Part shown: positions 46,270 to 58,830 of the stretch, piece after piece
Position numbering within the stretch: the first letter of the stretch is position 1
Layout: every line of letters begins with the position of its first letter
Origin: Brachynemurus nebulosus
Taxonomy: Eukaryota > Arthropoda > Insecta > Neuroptera > Myrmeleontidae
DNA length: 64,000 bases
Reading direction: 5' to 3'
Assembly (NCBI GenBank): GCA_035578155.1
Contig: JAPWDM010000033.1
Location: forward strand, 3,196,122 to 3,260,121
Translations under genes and position numbers: made by a program
Notes under the pieces: model-generated
Told to the model about the DNA's origin: nothing
The model's input: the letters and a program-made list of their open reading frames with translations, nothing else
Database searches by the model: none

Positions 46270-47200
46270 ATTCTGCTGACTCTTGCCATTCTTAGAACTC
46301 CAGGAAAATGTATGCTGAAGTTTCATAGACGTCTTCGCCAATTCCGGTTTCTAAACAAATTAGAAAATAAGGATTACTTAATTTAATAACCATTTTTGTT
46401 TATTTATTTTTTCTTTTTTCAATAACTATTTCACAGAAATTTAAAATTAAGAAAATTTCGTTTTTGCTACATAATTACTTCTAGGTTATTTAATGAATGT
46501 ACATATATTAGATTTTTGCTTAAAAAACTCACCAAAAAAGTGACCCGGCATGCTTAGGAACTGACACTTCGGAACTGGTAGACTGAGGGTTTGAATTCTG
46601 TAATCGGCTATATGCTGGCGAAAGTTGTCTGCAATTTTCCGTCACAATTCTAGATGAATATCAACATCGTCCTTAAGAAGGCGGTTGCAGACGAACACCT
46701 ACCAAATCCTTATACCGCTTTTCTTCCGCCCAATATTCTGTTGACTCTTGTAATTACTAGAACTTCAGGGAAAATGTACGCTGTGGTTTCATAGATGTCT
46801 TAACCAATTCCGGTTTCTAAACAAATCAGAAAATAAGGGTTACTAAATTTTATAACCATTTTTGTTTATTTATTTTTTCTTTTTTCAATAACTATTTCAC
46901 AGCAATTTAAAATTAAGAAAATTTCGTTTTTGCTACACAATTACTTCTAGGTTATTTAATTAATGTATAGATATTAGATTTTTGCTTAAAAAACTCACCA
47001 GCAAAGTGACCTGGCGTGCTTAGGCAGTGGCATTTCCGAACTGGTAGACCCAGGGTTTGAATTCCGTAGCCGGCTATATGCTGACGAAAGTTTTCTGCAA
47101 TCTCCCATCACAATTCCAGATGAATATCGACATCGTCCTTAAGAAGACGGTTGCAAACGGACACCTACCAAACCTTCATACCGCTTTTCTTGTCCTCCGC
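46270..47200. repeat. 465-bp tandem duplication containing SINE sequence
   Basis: attctg(c/t)tgactcttg at 46270 and 46735 begins two units that align through tttctaaacaaat, the gaaaatttcgtttttgctaca stretch, and the ggtttgaattc region to ataccgcttttctt. Divergence is around ten percent, so the duplication is not recent. Confidence 0.85.
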
Positions 47201-47309
47201 CCATATCATAATGAAAAAGTTTGAGAAATAATGATGTGAGTGACGTCCATTACACAGTAATGTCTGAAAAACGAACGTTAAATCTCATTATTATTATTAT
47301 TATTATTAC
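47005..47309 (+). mobile_element. tRNA-related SINE-like element with (ATT)n tail
   Basis: The head contains GGGTTTGAATTCCG at 47053, close to the RNA polymerase III B box, about 35 bp after a weak A-box-like tggcgtgcttaggcagtgg. The body (atcgacatcgtccttaagaa, acggttgcaaacgg) ends in taaatctc followed by (ATT)n at 47287-47309. A 3'-truncated copy of the same sequence lies at 46545-46734 in the preceding duplication unit. Parent tRNA not identifiable. Confidence 0.6.
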
Positions 47310-49529
47310 TTAAAAAACTCGATTTTATAAAAAATTAGAAATACAACAACTAACCATGGTAATCCAAAGCAACTGTCATGTCAGGAATTCATTGTGGCGC
47401 AATAATTCTGATCTCCTTCTGGAACAAGAAATGTGAACTAACAATCATGTTACAGCAATCCATGGAATCACATTGTCACAGTAATTCGCAGTGTGTCACA
47501 GTAGTCAATTGAGTCACAGAAATCCATACATCGCATCGTTTCAATTTAGTCCTTTTATGAATTTATATTACTGTAAATCAAAAAACAAAAAAACAAAATG
47601 TTATTTATATACTTCATTAATTAGGGTTTCAGTTGATTAAAATTTAATAATTTTAGTTGGTAACTAGAAGTATATATAACAAGTATTTTGTTTCCAAAGT
47701 CAATAAAATTTAGTAAAAAAACATATGTATAATTCTTTTGTCACTATAGATTTTACTAATTACAAGCATTATATGAATTTGTAGACATATCTGAATGCAA
47801 GAAATCTGAATTGTAGATTGTGGAAGTCAAGGTGATTCATTGAAACTACACATACAATTAATAAATAAAAAAATAAATTTAATAACGCCAGTAATTAAGA
47901 ATTCATATAAGAGCACCATGTGCTAACAACCGAAGTAAAATCATTTTTTTTTTGTAATAACAACTGACAACATAAAAAAATTAATACACAAATGACAGGC
48001 ACGAGCGCGCGCTAAATTCAAAAAGAAACAAAAATTAAAATTAAATATGTCTGTAGCCACACGATAGTGTTTTAATTTTCACAAAAATTGAGAACCTCAC
48101 AGAAGTTTTATCAAATTACATAACTATTTGTATGAATCAAAATTAAAAAATTAACTTACCTGAAATATTTTGAATGTATCATCACTAATGTTCGAAATCT
48201 TGCGGTGCTGACAGGACCGTACTTATATTTTCAAAACTTAAAACGTTAAAAAATCGGGGTAAATACATTTTTTTTTAAAAATTGTATCGGTATATTCTCT
48301 ATTAACCATCAGTTGTTAATAAAAATTAGTTTCAAGTTACAAAAAAGCGTTATTTTAAAAAAGTACAAAAATTTTAACTTTTTTTAAATTAAAATTGTTG
48401 AAACTTTGACTGACTGACTGTAACTTAAAACTTGTTAATAAAAAAATAAGCTGTCATTTAAAAAAAGATTTTTAGGAAAACAAAATAATGTGTTGTCTCT
48501 CTCACATTTTACTGGAAGAAAAAAGACAATTGATACACATAAATCATTCACTTGTACATCAAAACATACCTTAACACAATACATAAAATTAAAATCGGAC
48601 TAAGCAAGTTGTGACAACAAATGTATACACGCATATCTAAAATATATTCAAAACATATCAATATAAGAGGATATTGTCCGGATATAGGCATCCATAATTA
48701 CCTGTTGTATATATTTAAAATCGCATCAAAATGTTTTATCTAAAAAAAAAAAAATTTTTATTACCTTAAAAAAATAAAGACAATACTGTCAACCCCGCAA
48801 CCTCTTCGATCACTAATCATCACGACATTTTGAAAGCAAACAGATTTATAATACAATTTCCTTTGCATATTAATCAAAACAACATATTAAAAAACACCAC
48901 TAAAACACTGTTTTCGTAATACCTTTAAAGATTAATAAATAATAACAATATTATCTATACACAGCATGTGTATAGGTGTAACTTTTGTTTAACTGAGCTG
49001 GAAACATAATTTTTAACCTTTTAGAATATTCACAAAATAAGTAATACAATAGCAGATAATTTTAAAACACATAAATCCATATGCGCGCGCATGGCTTATA
49101 CTCTTTATTGATGTAAATATAAACCAAAAAATTTGTAAAAGTCCAAACTAAATGTGTATTTTTTATACAGCTGTATCAAGTTACACCTCTTATTTGTGTA
49201 ATATTAAACAAAAACAGTAATTATACACAAATTACATAAAAATACACTAATTTTTTCATATTACACAAATAATAGTGCATATTTTCAGTGCGAAGAGTAA
49301 TTTTGCTCTAAATTTAAGTTATTTTACACGTCTTTGACCCCTTTTTCTTAGAGTGTATTAAAAGCTATTAAACTATTATGTAAATAGTAATTAGTATTTT
49401 CCTTTCTAAATATCTAGGTTATAAACTTTGGTTAGTAAAATGTCTGTTTTAACCAAAGTACAAAATATTTACTAAAAACGTTTTGAGAAGTCGAATTTTT
49501 CAATTGTCTAGGACTTCAGTTGTTTGTCC

Positions 49530-49765
<236 letters not shown>

Positions 49766-50139
49766 CGCCACGATATCTTTCGACGTCAGCCAGACACGTC
49801 GGATGCCCAGAAGTAGGTTTTTTGGCCATTTTTTATCATTCGATCCTATCATAAGACAGTTGGGTTTTTACATCCTTGAAATGACGAAAATAAATTATGA
49901 AGAAATTGTTCTTATAATTTTCGTTCTATGTTAATTATTTTTCGAGAAAATTTTTTTATCACAAGATCTCGAAACTAGAAACTTCTAGCTTTAAACTGCT
50001 TTGCTTACGACTACGATACGACCATTTTTCACGAATATACAGCCATTCGAAAACTCGCTAAAAATTTGGAATTTTTTTTGATCCTTTAATTATTTACGCT
50101 AGTGTAGAAAATTGGTTAAGAGTCAATAGCTGGAGCTTT
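49766..50139. other. Unannotated interval
   Basis: About 370 bp of AT-rich sequence between the (TG)n tract and the transposase-derived repeats. I see no gene, TIR or tandem repeat in it. Confidence 0.5.
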
Positions 50140-50460
50140 GTTACGTTGTTGAGTGAAGAATGAAGACTGGTATTGTAATTAAGTAGCATTATGCTATCGG
50201 AAAACGGCTTGATAAAATTCTTTCATATTCGGAATCCATATATGTACATCTAGTGGTTGTATCTTCCCCGTAGTCCCCTTAGGTATTATCATGACTGTCA
50301 TTTCTTTGTCCATAGGTGTCAATCCGTTAATGGTACGTACTCGAAGAATGTCCACTATACTAATTAAAAAAACACTTTTTTTATCGGCACTTGGCAAAAA
50401 TGCTCTTTTATCAACATATTGAAACTTAATTTGTCTTTTTACCTGCATTTTCTTTCACTA
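50140..50460 (-). pseudogene. Degraded transposase fragment, second copy
   Basis: The minus frame at 50194-50448 reads VRTINGLTPMDKEMTVMIIP then KGTTGKIQPLDVHIW, the same third-Asp region as at 41691-42158 but with the Asp retained. It breaks off after about 80 codons; the FSD...ILLN part continues in another frame at 50140-50220. Confidence 0.6.
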
Positions 50461-50749
50461 TTTCTGATTTCATAATACATGACATTTAATTACAAACTGC
50501 AATCCTAGAGTTTTTCTCATAACGCTACTTCAATTTTTCAAAACTATCTATTTCAAATCAAAGAATTACTATTTAACTTGATTTTTCCTATATTTTAAAA
50601 ATTTTATAATAGGGAAAATACTAAATATTTAATTTTTGTTAAAAATTTTATTCTTATATACAGGCCCCCATAACCCCCCAGTTACGCCGCGCCATTATAG
50701 TGGGTAACACGTATTATTTATTAACTAACAACTTGTAGCCTTTTATTTA

Positions 50750-52090
50750 TTATTTTGAGTAGATGTTGCATAGTGGTACAGTAAACAGACGTTAAAGTGC
50801 TTCAATATATTTGTATTTTACAATGTAATTGTAAAATTTTATTGAGGTATTAAAAAATTTTAATTAGAACTATGGATTATAATTTTCACAGTAATGATAT
50901 TCTTCAAAGAAGTGTTTTAAGCAGAGCGATTTCTTGTACCATTAACATTTTATAATAGATAATTCTTCACAACCTTCAATTTCGCATTTGGGGGACAAAT
51001 TCACTTTGGAGAGCAAATGCAACTGGATTCTCAAATTTTTCTGGTCTTTTACTTATGTATCCGCTTTTGTACCAGGAATAACGGAATAAATTTTGATATC
51101 GAGGAGAAGAAAACTAGTTATGAATCAATGATTGCAGCTTTATTATGTTGTTATTAGAATGAAGATTGATATCGTAATTTAGTAACATTATACTATCCAA
51201 AAAACCGCTTAATGAAATTCTTCCATATTTGGAATCCATATACCTCTAGTGGTTGTATCTCCCCCGTAGTCCCTTTAGGAATTATCATGACTGTTGTGTC
51301 TATTTCGGTAGGTGTTAATTCGTTAATAGTAGGTACTCGAAAAATGTCCACTCCACTAATTTACTGAAATGACACTTTTTTACCAGCATTTGGCTAAAAA
51401 TGCTCTTTTATCCACATCTTGAAACTTAATTTATCTTTTTACCTATATTTTCTTCCACAATTTCTGATTTCATAATACATGCCACTTAAAAACTGTAATC
51501 CTAGATTTTCTCTCATAAAGCTATTTAATGTTTCAAAACTATCTATTTCAAGTCAATTGATTTTTAATATATTTTATAAATTTTATAATAGGGAAAATCC
51601 TAAATAGTTAATTTTTGTTAAAAATTTCATTCTTATATACAGCGCGCATAACCCCTCCCTCCCCAGTTACGCTGCACCATTACAGTGGGTAACACGTATT
51701 ATTTAGTAAATAATAACTTGTAGACTTTTTACAGAATTATAAAGAATTTGAGCTATGAATTCCCTAAAAAATTTTTAATCAACACACTCTTAGGGGTGTT
51801 TAACCTCTTAAAAATTAAGTGATCTGAATGAAAAAAATTCTATAGTAATCTATAGTCTATAGTCTAATTCTATAGTCTTCACCAAAATTGCTTAGGGGCT
51901 ACTATGAGAAAAATATCAAAATATGGTTTTTCAGAAAATTTTTGAAGGGGTGTTTTACCCCTAAATATGGGATTGGGCACGTACAATTAAAATATGTTTG
52001 TTACTTTGTCAAGTACTACAATATATCTTAAAATGAACGAAATCGCAGGGTAACACTTCTGTAATATTTCTTGTAAGTTTAAAAGCATCT
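50750..52090 (-). pseudogene. Degraded transposase 3' region, third copy
   Basis: Aligns in the same orientation with 41580-42965, from agtagatgttgcatagtgg (50757 against 41592) to aatgaacgaaatcgcag (about 52030 against 42936). It retains the transposase-like stretch on the minus strand around 50880-51360, but with stops and shifts. It has no intact ORF. Confidence 0.75.
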
Positions 52091-52790
52091 TATGAAATAT
52101 GAGAATATTTTTCTTTGTCAATTTTCACTATGAATAAGATTTATCTTTTACTAGCTAGCTTCCGAGTAGTTAACTGTGAAACACTACCTTTTTTATTATA
52201 AGTTAGATGATGTCTATTGTATCATTTGGTTACGTAAATACAGGGCGTAATAACCCAGAGAGTATTAACACTAAATTTTGGTGCAGGTAGACAGATATAA
52301 AGTTAAAAGAAAAATAAAATAAGAACAAATCAATTATTCCAAGAATACAACATCCAGAGCAAATCAAGAAGATACTGACAATAGAGAAAAACCTTTGTGG
52401 ACCTCGAATAGGAAATTTTTAGAAAAAACAGTAATGGTGTTATGTGTGTACGAGATATTAAACTGATTGAAGATATAATGAAGACAACCAATTAATGTAA
52501 AAATACTGTATCCTGAATAAATATGGAGGTAATTTAAATGGAACAATAAGGCTCAGCTTCAATAAAATGGATTAGAATTAAAATTAAAAATTAGAAAATA
52601 TTTGTGAGCCAAAGACCATACAAAGAATGTTTATATAGATAGTATTTAAGTGTTGCGTAACTGTATCTTCATTTGAGTTGAACCTTATGATGAGCTAATT
52701 ACTCGAAAGCTAGCTAGTAAAAATAAATCTTATAACTCAAAGTAAAATATTGTCATATTTTATAAAATATGGATTTTCACAGAGTAAACC
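52085..52790. repeat. Imperfect inverted-repeat element of about 0.7 kb
   Basis: The segment 52090-52190 (atgaaatatgagaatatttt, agatttatcttttactagctagctt) is found inverted at 52680-52785 (aagctagctagtaaaaataaatct, tgtcatattttataaaatat). About 100 bp of arm, 75-80 percent similar by eye. The centre is non-coding. It directly follows the degraded transposase copy. Confidence 0.7.
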
Positions 52791-53417
52791 TTCAAAGTGT
52801 TAATTATTTAAAAATATTCATGCGTTTTGCATCTCACAGTTTTTATTGTGTCAAGTTATACATACAAGAATACGTATTAATATATTATAAAAAAAAAAAG
52901 AAAAGAAAAAAAAAACAAAAATAAAACATGATACCATGGAAATAATATTCCTAGATGACTGAAAATTTTATTTAATTCTTTTTTTTTCTTCAATACATTA
53001 GGATATGTTTATCAGTATTACGTTTAGATTGCATTAAAATATTCAATAATAAATTATGTTAATAATTTTTTTTGTCATTTGTTACAAATAAATTGAAAAT
53101 TAGAACTTGTCCGCGAAAGTTATATTTTGAATTTATAAGAACCCGAGTCAAGATTTTGACACTGCATTGACTCTTCTAACATCTAAATGAGCCTATATTC
53201 ACCCTAAGTGAACCTATATCGACTCTCAATGAATCTACAAACACAGTGTTTACAAATAATAACCCTATGTTGAAGCTACTTAACCGTCCACAAACCTATC
53301 TTAATGTTATTTAACACTTTATAAACAATTAAATATTAGCTCTGAGCAGGTTCGATGTAGTCTCAAAACATTTTATTAGTTTAAAAAAATATATGGACAA
53401 AAATAATATACATATAT
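52791..53417. other. Unannotated interval
   Basis: AT-rich sequence with an A-run cluster at 52890-52925 and a short diffuse repeat around 53165-53235 (ctaaatgagcctatattcac, ctaagtgaacctatatcgac, ctcaatgaatctac). No gene supported. Confidence 0.5.
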
Positions 53418-53419
53418 AC

Positions 53420-54423
53420 AGTGTCTCTCATAAAGTACGCATGATATGGGAAACAATTTTATTATTGATTCCTTGAAAAATATCCTAGTGGGCTTAGTTG
53501 GTGCATCAGTTTAAATGAGATACTAGTTAAACACATCTTACCGCCCGCTTAATATTTGACAGGAAACCGGAAATTTCAAATTTGTGAATTATGAAAAATG
53601 ATAATCATTTGAAAGTTATTGATTACCTCCTGATGAAATTTTGGCATCGTATCAAAATTAGGGATAGTAAATATATTCCGAAAGCTAAATATCACAGTTT
53701 GCAAAAACAAAGCCCAAAAATCTGCTTTTCCAAAATACGAATTTAACTGACCCTAAATTCAAAATAATTGTACAAATTCTAGCAAAATAAAACTTATACC
53801 ATTCGTTGAGATCTGCGTATTCATAAAATCACAATTATCATCAAAATATTGCTACAGATATCGGTCTTTCAATAGAAAAATTTAACTTGGTCACAAAAAG
53901 ACACGCTCTGTAATATTGGAATTTTAACAAACATGAATAATTGTTATTTCTTTATTTTCTTTGCAGTTAGTAGTCAAAATACTCGTTACGCAAATCTCAT
54001 TTCATTGATGACAATTGTGATTTTATGAATAAACAGATCTCAAAGAACGGTATGATTTGTATTTTGCTAGAATTCATAAAATTTTTTGTATCTAGGGCTA
54101 CTTAAAGCCGTATTTTCGAAAAACAGATTTTTGAGCTTTATTCTTGCAGACTATAATATTTAGCTATCGGAATATGTTTACTACACTTAAATTTGATATG
54201 ATGCCAAAATTTAATCAGGAAATGACCAACAACTTTCAAATTATTACCATTTTTAATAATTCACGAAATTTCCGGTTTCCCGCCAAATAGTAATCGAAGG
54301 TAAGATGTGTTTAGCTATTTTTTCATTTCAACTGATGCCCCAAGTAACTTCACTGAAATAGTTTTTAAAAAAAATTAATAGTAAAAAGTTTTCCATATGG
54401 TGTGAAATTTGTGAAAGACACTG
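53420..54423. mobile_element. 1.0-kb MITE-like element, TA target duplication
   Basis: The ends are CAGTGTCTCTCA (53420) and its inverse tgaaagacactg (54423), flanked by TA on both sides. The inverted repeats extend about 480 bp inward with substitutions and indels, for example ccggaaatttc near 53568 against gaaatttccgg near 54260. No ORF. CAGTG ends and TA suggest a Tc1/mariner-related non-autonomous element. Confidence 0.85.
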
Positions 54424-54425
54424 TA

Positions 54426-56643
54426 CATATATATATCCGATTTAAAATTTAAAGAGTGATGAACGATCTAAATAATACGCAGGAACGGTTAATGACAAAG
54501 ACGAACAACGAACATAAAACTAGATTCTACGAGACACATGACGAACAGAATAAAGCCAAGATGGCCGACAGACTATACGACGCGTAAATATATTTAATAC
54601 GTTTGAAGAAGTTTATGTATGAGAATTTAAGTATTTTAAACAAATTATTAAGTGATTTATTTAAAACGAATTTACTACAGTGTATCAGTGTTATTTTCAA
54701 ATCTGTATAATAATTATTTCTTTAATTTTTATCAATTTAAATGTAAAGAACTTAACAAAGTATTGCGTAAATCATTTGATAATTCAAGTTGATTAAATAA
54801 TAAGTGTAAATTTTAATTTTAACCTGATAAACGAATCCTACAATTCAGGTGTGAGGTGAAAAATTATAATTTTGTGTTTATATGAAGAAATTGAGATGAA
54901 CTAAAAGTGAAAATTGTGAAAAAATTGAAAAAACGTTACATCGTAATAATTGTTAAAAATGTTTTGTTTATATGAACTTTTTGCTAAATATCTTGTCATT
55001 ATTAAAGTAGAGACATTAACTTTTTCTTCGTGATTATTATTAATTAGAGTTACATTAAAAATTAAATTTATAACAAACAGCAATTTCTTTGCTCCTTCAA
55101 TATCTTTTCTTAAAATTGGCGCCATCAAAATTTTACAAAGAATAAACAAATGGCATATATATTATGTATATTTTTAATTTCGTTCCACATCAGGTAAATT
55201 AACTTTTTCCACTTCGAAAATTGCTTCGTTTATTTTAATTGTTTATATTTTATTAACAAGAATCAAACAATTAAATTAATTGTCAAATATACATAGAATT
55301 GTTATTATTAAAAAAAATTATATAAAAAAAAAATCACCATAGAAATAGTGTTTAAAATATTGTAATACATAGGTCAAAATTTTAATTTTTATTGTGATTA
55401 ATGTATAAACTTAAAATTAATAAACAGTAAAATAATAAAATACTTTTGCATTCATTTTAAAACCCTATAATATATGTGTGTATGTATGTATGAATGTATG
55501 CTTCTATGAGTGTATGGATGGATGCGTGTGTACGTATGTGTGTGTATTGTATGTATACGATTAAGAACCTTTTTCCAGCCTCACAACACCTGATTTTAAG
55601 GGTCAAGGAGCAGTATTGTAGGGTCAGTAGAGATACTACTTTGACACTATTAGTGGAGAATCTGTCATTTTGCGACAACATATAGGCTTAATGTAGGCTT
55701 TTTTTACATGTAATTCTGAAACTACTTTAACCCTATTTAATTCAATTAAAAGCAGTAATGTAGGATTAATGCAGGTTTAATATTTCGACGCCGGAAATTT
55801 CATTATCATATTTGATATTTGTAAAAAATTTAGAAAATCAATAATTTAATGAATAAATTTGGTGAAAATTTGTGCACAAGGAGACTTCATCAAGATTGGA
55901 TTAATTTAATAAAATTATATGGAAAGTAATTTTTTATATCCTTTTTTTTAGTTTATAATTTTTTTAACATTGAAGTGTTTTAATACAAATTATTTTTCTG
56001 GAAATAAGGTATAAGTTGAAGATCATAAATGCATCAACGAAATGGACAGCAAATGTAGGACATTAAGATTATATTTTGGTATGTTGGTTTTCTAAAAAAA
56101 ACATTAGAAATTTTGAAAAATTAAATCCCTACTACTTTTAGAATCGATACAAATCTGAATCGATACAAATCTTAATTTATCTGGAAGTAAAAATGGAATG
56201 GATTGAGAAAAAAGTTTAGATGTATCGGTACTTGAAGTTTTTAATTCGAAATACATTTATAACATTAGTAACACTATAGTAAAGATTTAAGTAAGATAAT
56301 AGATGCTAGAAAAATAGGGATGTGAGATAGAGAGAGAGATATGATCCTACCGTATTGAGGAGTACAAATTGTAAATAATATTATCCTTTGCCTGGAGATG
56401 AGGCTCTCCCGTCAATATTTCCCTTATTTCTATCACTATCAAAAATTTTTTTAGTTCTAAATATACAAAAAATTAGATTCAAAAAGTAAATAATAGGAAA
56501 AAGATATAATAGCTTGGAATTAGAAACACGTCATTACGGAATTTGAAAATTTGTTCACTGTTAGCGACTAAACTATCTTAGATGGATCAGGTTGTTATAT
56601 GAGATCTGTCAGTGTGCAATTTTTGGAAATTCACTATGTTATG
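54426..56643. other. Unannotated AT-rich region
   Basis: 2.2 kb without a supported gene. It holds a cluster of less AT-rich sequence at 54480-54595, a (TGTA)n-like tract at 55475-55550, and a minus ORF at 54901-55149 (82 codons) of low complexity that I do not call. A block at 55565-55795 has repeated phrases (gtagggtcagtag, aatgtaggcttt, aatgtaggattaatgcaggttta) that may be old repeat sequence. Confidence 0.5.
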
Positions 56644-56647
56644 CAGA

Positions 56648-58350
56648 TGTTACGGCTAATATGCGAAAACTTTAATTACGCGTACTAGCAAGCTAAATCG
56701 CGAATCAGCCAAAAACGTCGGATAATATGTGACGAAATGCATGTATTTCAAACAGTTTCGGTAATCTTCCGGTTTCTACGCGATTTATCCGAGGCGATAT
56801 TTTTCCGGTTATAACCAACAGCCGTTGGTTATTACAAAATTTTGGTAATTTTTATTATTTGGATAATATATTATGTTTGTTGAGATACGTTTAGAAAATA
56901 TTTTAGAAGACTTAGGATGATTAAAACAGCGAGAAAAAAAATATTTTATGTGTTTTTTTCAAGATTTTACCTGCCTTACACAATAACGAAATTTTTTTTT
57001 GTAACGTATGTTTCTTTAAATTTTAAAAAGGGTACTTCATGCTTAAAAAATAAATAAAATACTTCGTATATCTTTTTTTAATGACTTAGAGGCCATGCAC
57101 AATCACAAAAATTTTTCCGCAGTATCTTTAAATACTGTTCTATAACTAAAATATATTTTTTTTTCAAATTGAACTTGCTGAAATTATATACAGAGCGTTC
57201 ATAAAGTTCCGGAACAGCTCCGCAAAAGTTCCGCAAAATCTCAGTTAATATTGACCTTATCGAAAAATAACCCGGACAAAAATTTCATGGGAAGAAATGA
57301 GGAACTAGAAAATGACCTCGAATTTGACCTTGAACATGACCTTGACCAACCAGTATCATAATTTTTTCGTTTTTATGACCTTCACACGACTTTGGAATAT
57401 GAAGTATGAATATTGTTTTGAACGTAAAATTTCCCGCTCTTTCTGAATCCGATGTCAAAAATAGGGGTTTCCATTTAAAAAACAAAGTTGAACTCCAAAT
57501 TTTGGTCAAGGTCATGTTCAAGGTCAAATTCGAGGTCATTTTCTAGTTTCTCATTTCTTTCCATGAAACTTTTGTCCGGGTTATTTTTCGATAAAGTCAA
57601 TATTAACTGAGATTTTCAGCTGTTCCGGAACTTTATGAACGCTCTGTATAATTTGCTGAAATCACTAGATTGAAAATTCACTCATAAAGTCATAACAATC
57701 TAACAAAAATAAACAGGAAATGATACGGGTGAGGTAAATTTCTCTTTTCTTACTGGACAATGATTTTTTGAAATTTTTCAAATTTTCCCGAAAAACAGGG
57801 TTGGCGAGCGAAAAAAAACTTATCCTCTATATTTTCTTCTATTCTACTCTTTTAAGGGATTTATTATTAGTTTTGTGGAGGTTACGTACCATTTTCGAGA
57901 TATTTACAAAATTAAACTTTTATCTCAATTTTTGAAGGGCAATTCACCCCTTCAGACCGGTTTTCCGTAGATAAAAATACGGGTCTCTTAGATTTCGACA
58001 AAGAATAATATGTCAGGGTATAATCGAAATCGGATAGGGACACCTCGGAATGTTTGTGAGATAAATACACACGATATCTTGTGTAATGTTTTTATCCTTG
58101 TTATTGAATTCTTGACAAAATTCCGATCGTTAGTATTTGCTGTTATTGTTGCCACGTTATTTCTTTATCGGAGTATTTTGATAAAACAAACATTTAAACG
58201 TTTTAGATACAACGCGTTATAACCGATTTGGTTAGCTAATAGAAGAATCGTTTGCATATTCGTGTATTATCGTATTTAAGACATTCGTATAATACGCGTA
58301 TTATCCGGTTAATAAGCGTATTTTCTATTTCATGCGTATTAGCCGTAACA
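56648..58350. mobile_element. 1.7-kb inverted-repeat element with CAGA target duplication
   Basis: The left end tgttacggctaatatgcg (56648) and right end cgtattagccgtaaca (58350) are inverted copies, each flanked by CAGA (56644-56647, 58351-58354). The subterminal parts share further scattered matches (taaccgg, aatacgcg). A second element (57191-57646) is nested inside. No transposase seen. Confidence 0.75.
57191..57646. mobile_element. 456-bp MITE nested in the larger element, TA target duplication
   Basis: Inverted repeats of almost 190 bp each begin CAGAGCGTTCATAAAGTTCC and meet around a short centre. The TA is duplicated outside both ends. The arms contain multiple ggtcaaggtcat-type phrases (tgaccttgaacatgacctt). 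Near-complete palindrome with no coding. Confidence 0.88.
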
Positions 58351-58354
58351 CAGA

Positions 58355-58738
58355 TACTGCGACAGGGGTATTTTAACATTAAAGTAATTTTTAAATCGTT
58401 GTATCATCCACCGATGTATGTCCGTTAAAAAAAAACAAAATTATGAAAGAATTGCGAACTTAACCATTGATACTAATGATTGTCACCGGTGTATCTTAAC
58501 ATTCACAGTAAAACATATATACAATTATACATAATATGTATAAAAAATTAAATTGCATTCCTGTATCATTTGTATTCCTGTATCATTTGCATTCCTGTAC
58601 ATTTACATTCTCATGTTTAATTTTATTGAATTTTCATACATTCGCTATCCAATCAAAACAGTAAGTAAAATCTTTAAAACTAACGAAAAATATAAAATTT
58701 TTGAAATGTGTTTTCTTATAGCACAATATGACATTTAG

Positions 58739-58830
<92 letters not shown>

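Larger units (their letters stand above)
45422..49355. mobile_element. 3.93-kb TA-flanked element inserted in the right arm
   Basis: The ends are CACTCTAACAAAAAAATGACCC-like (left) and its inverse gaccc...ttagagtg (right), flanked by TA (45420-45421, 49356-49357). The matching place in the left arm near 39190 reads continuously (ttttaatagtttctcataa), so it is the empty site and shows that one TA was duplicated. Subterminal regions are rich in scattered tgtaattttacac-type motifs in both orientations. No ORF over 70 codons, so the element is non-autonomous. Two SINE-like copies lie inside. Confidence 0.85.

Noticed and set aside
54901..55149. 82-codon minus ORF
   Set aside because: Low complexity, AT-driven residues, no neighbouring exon-like sequence.
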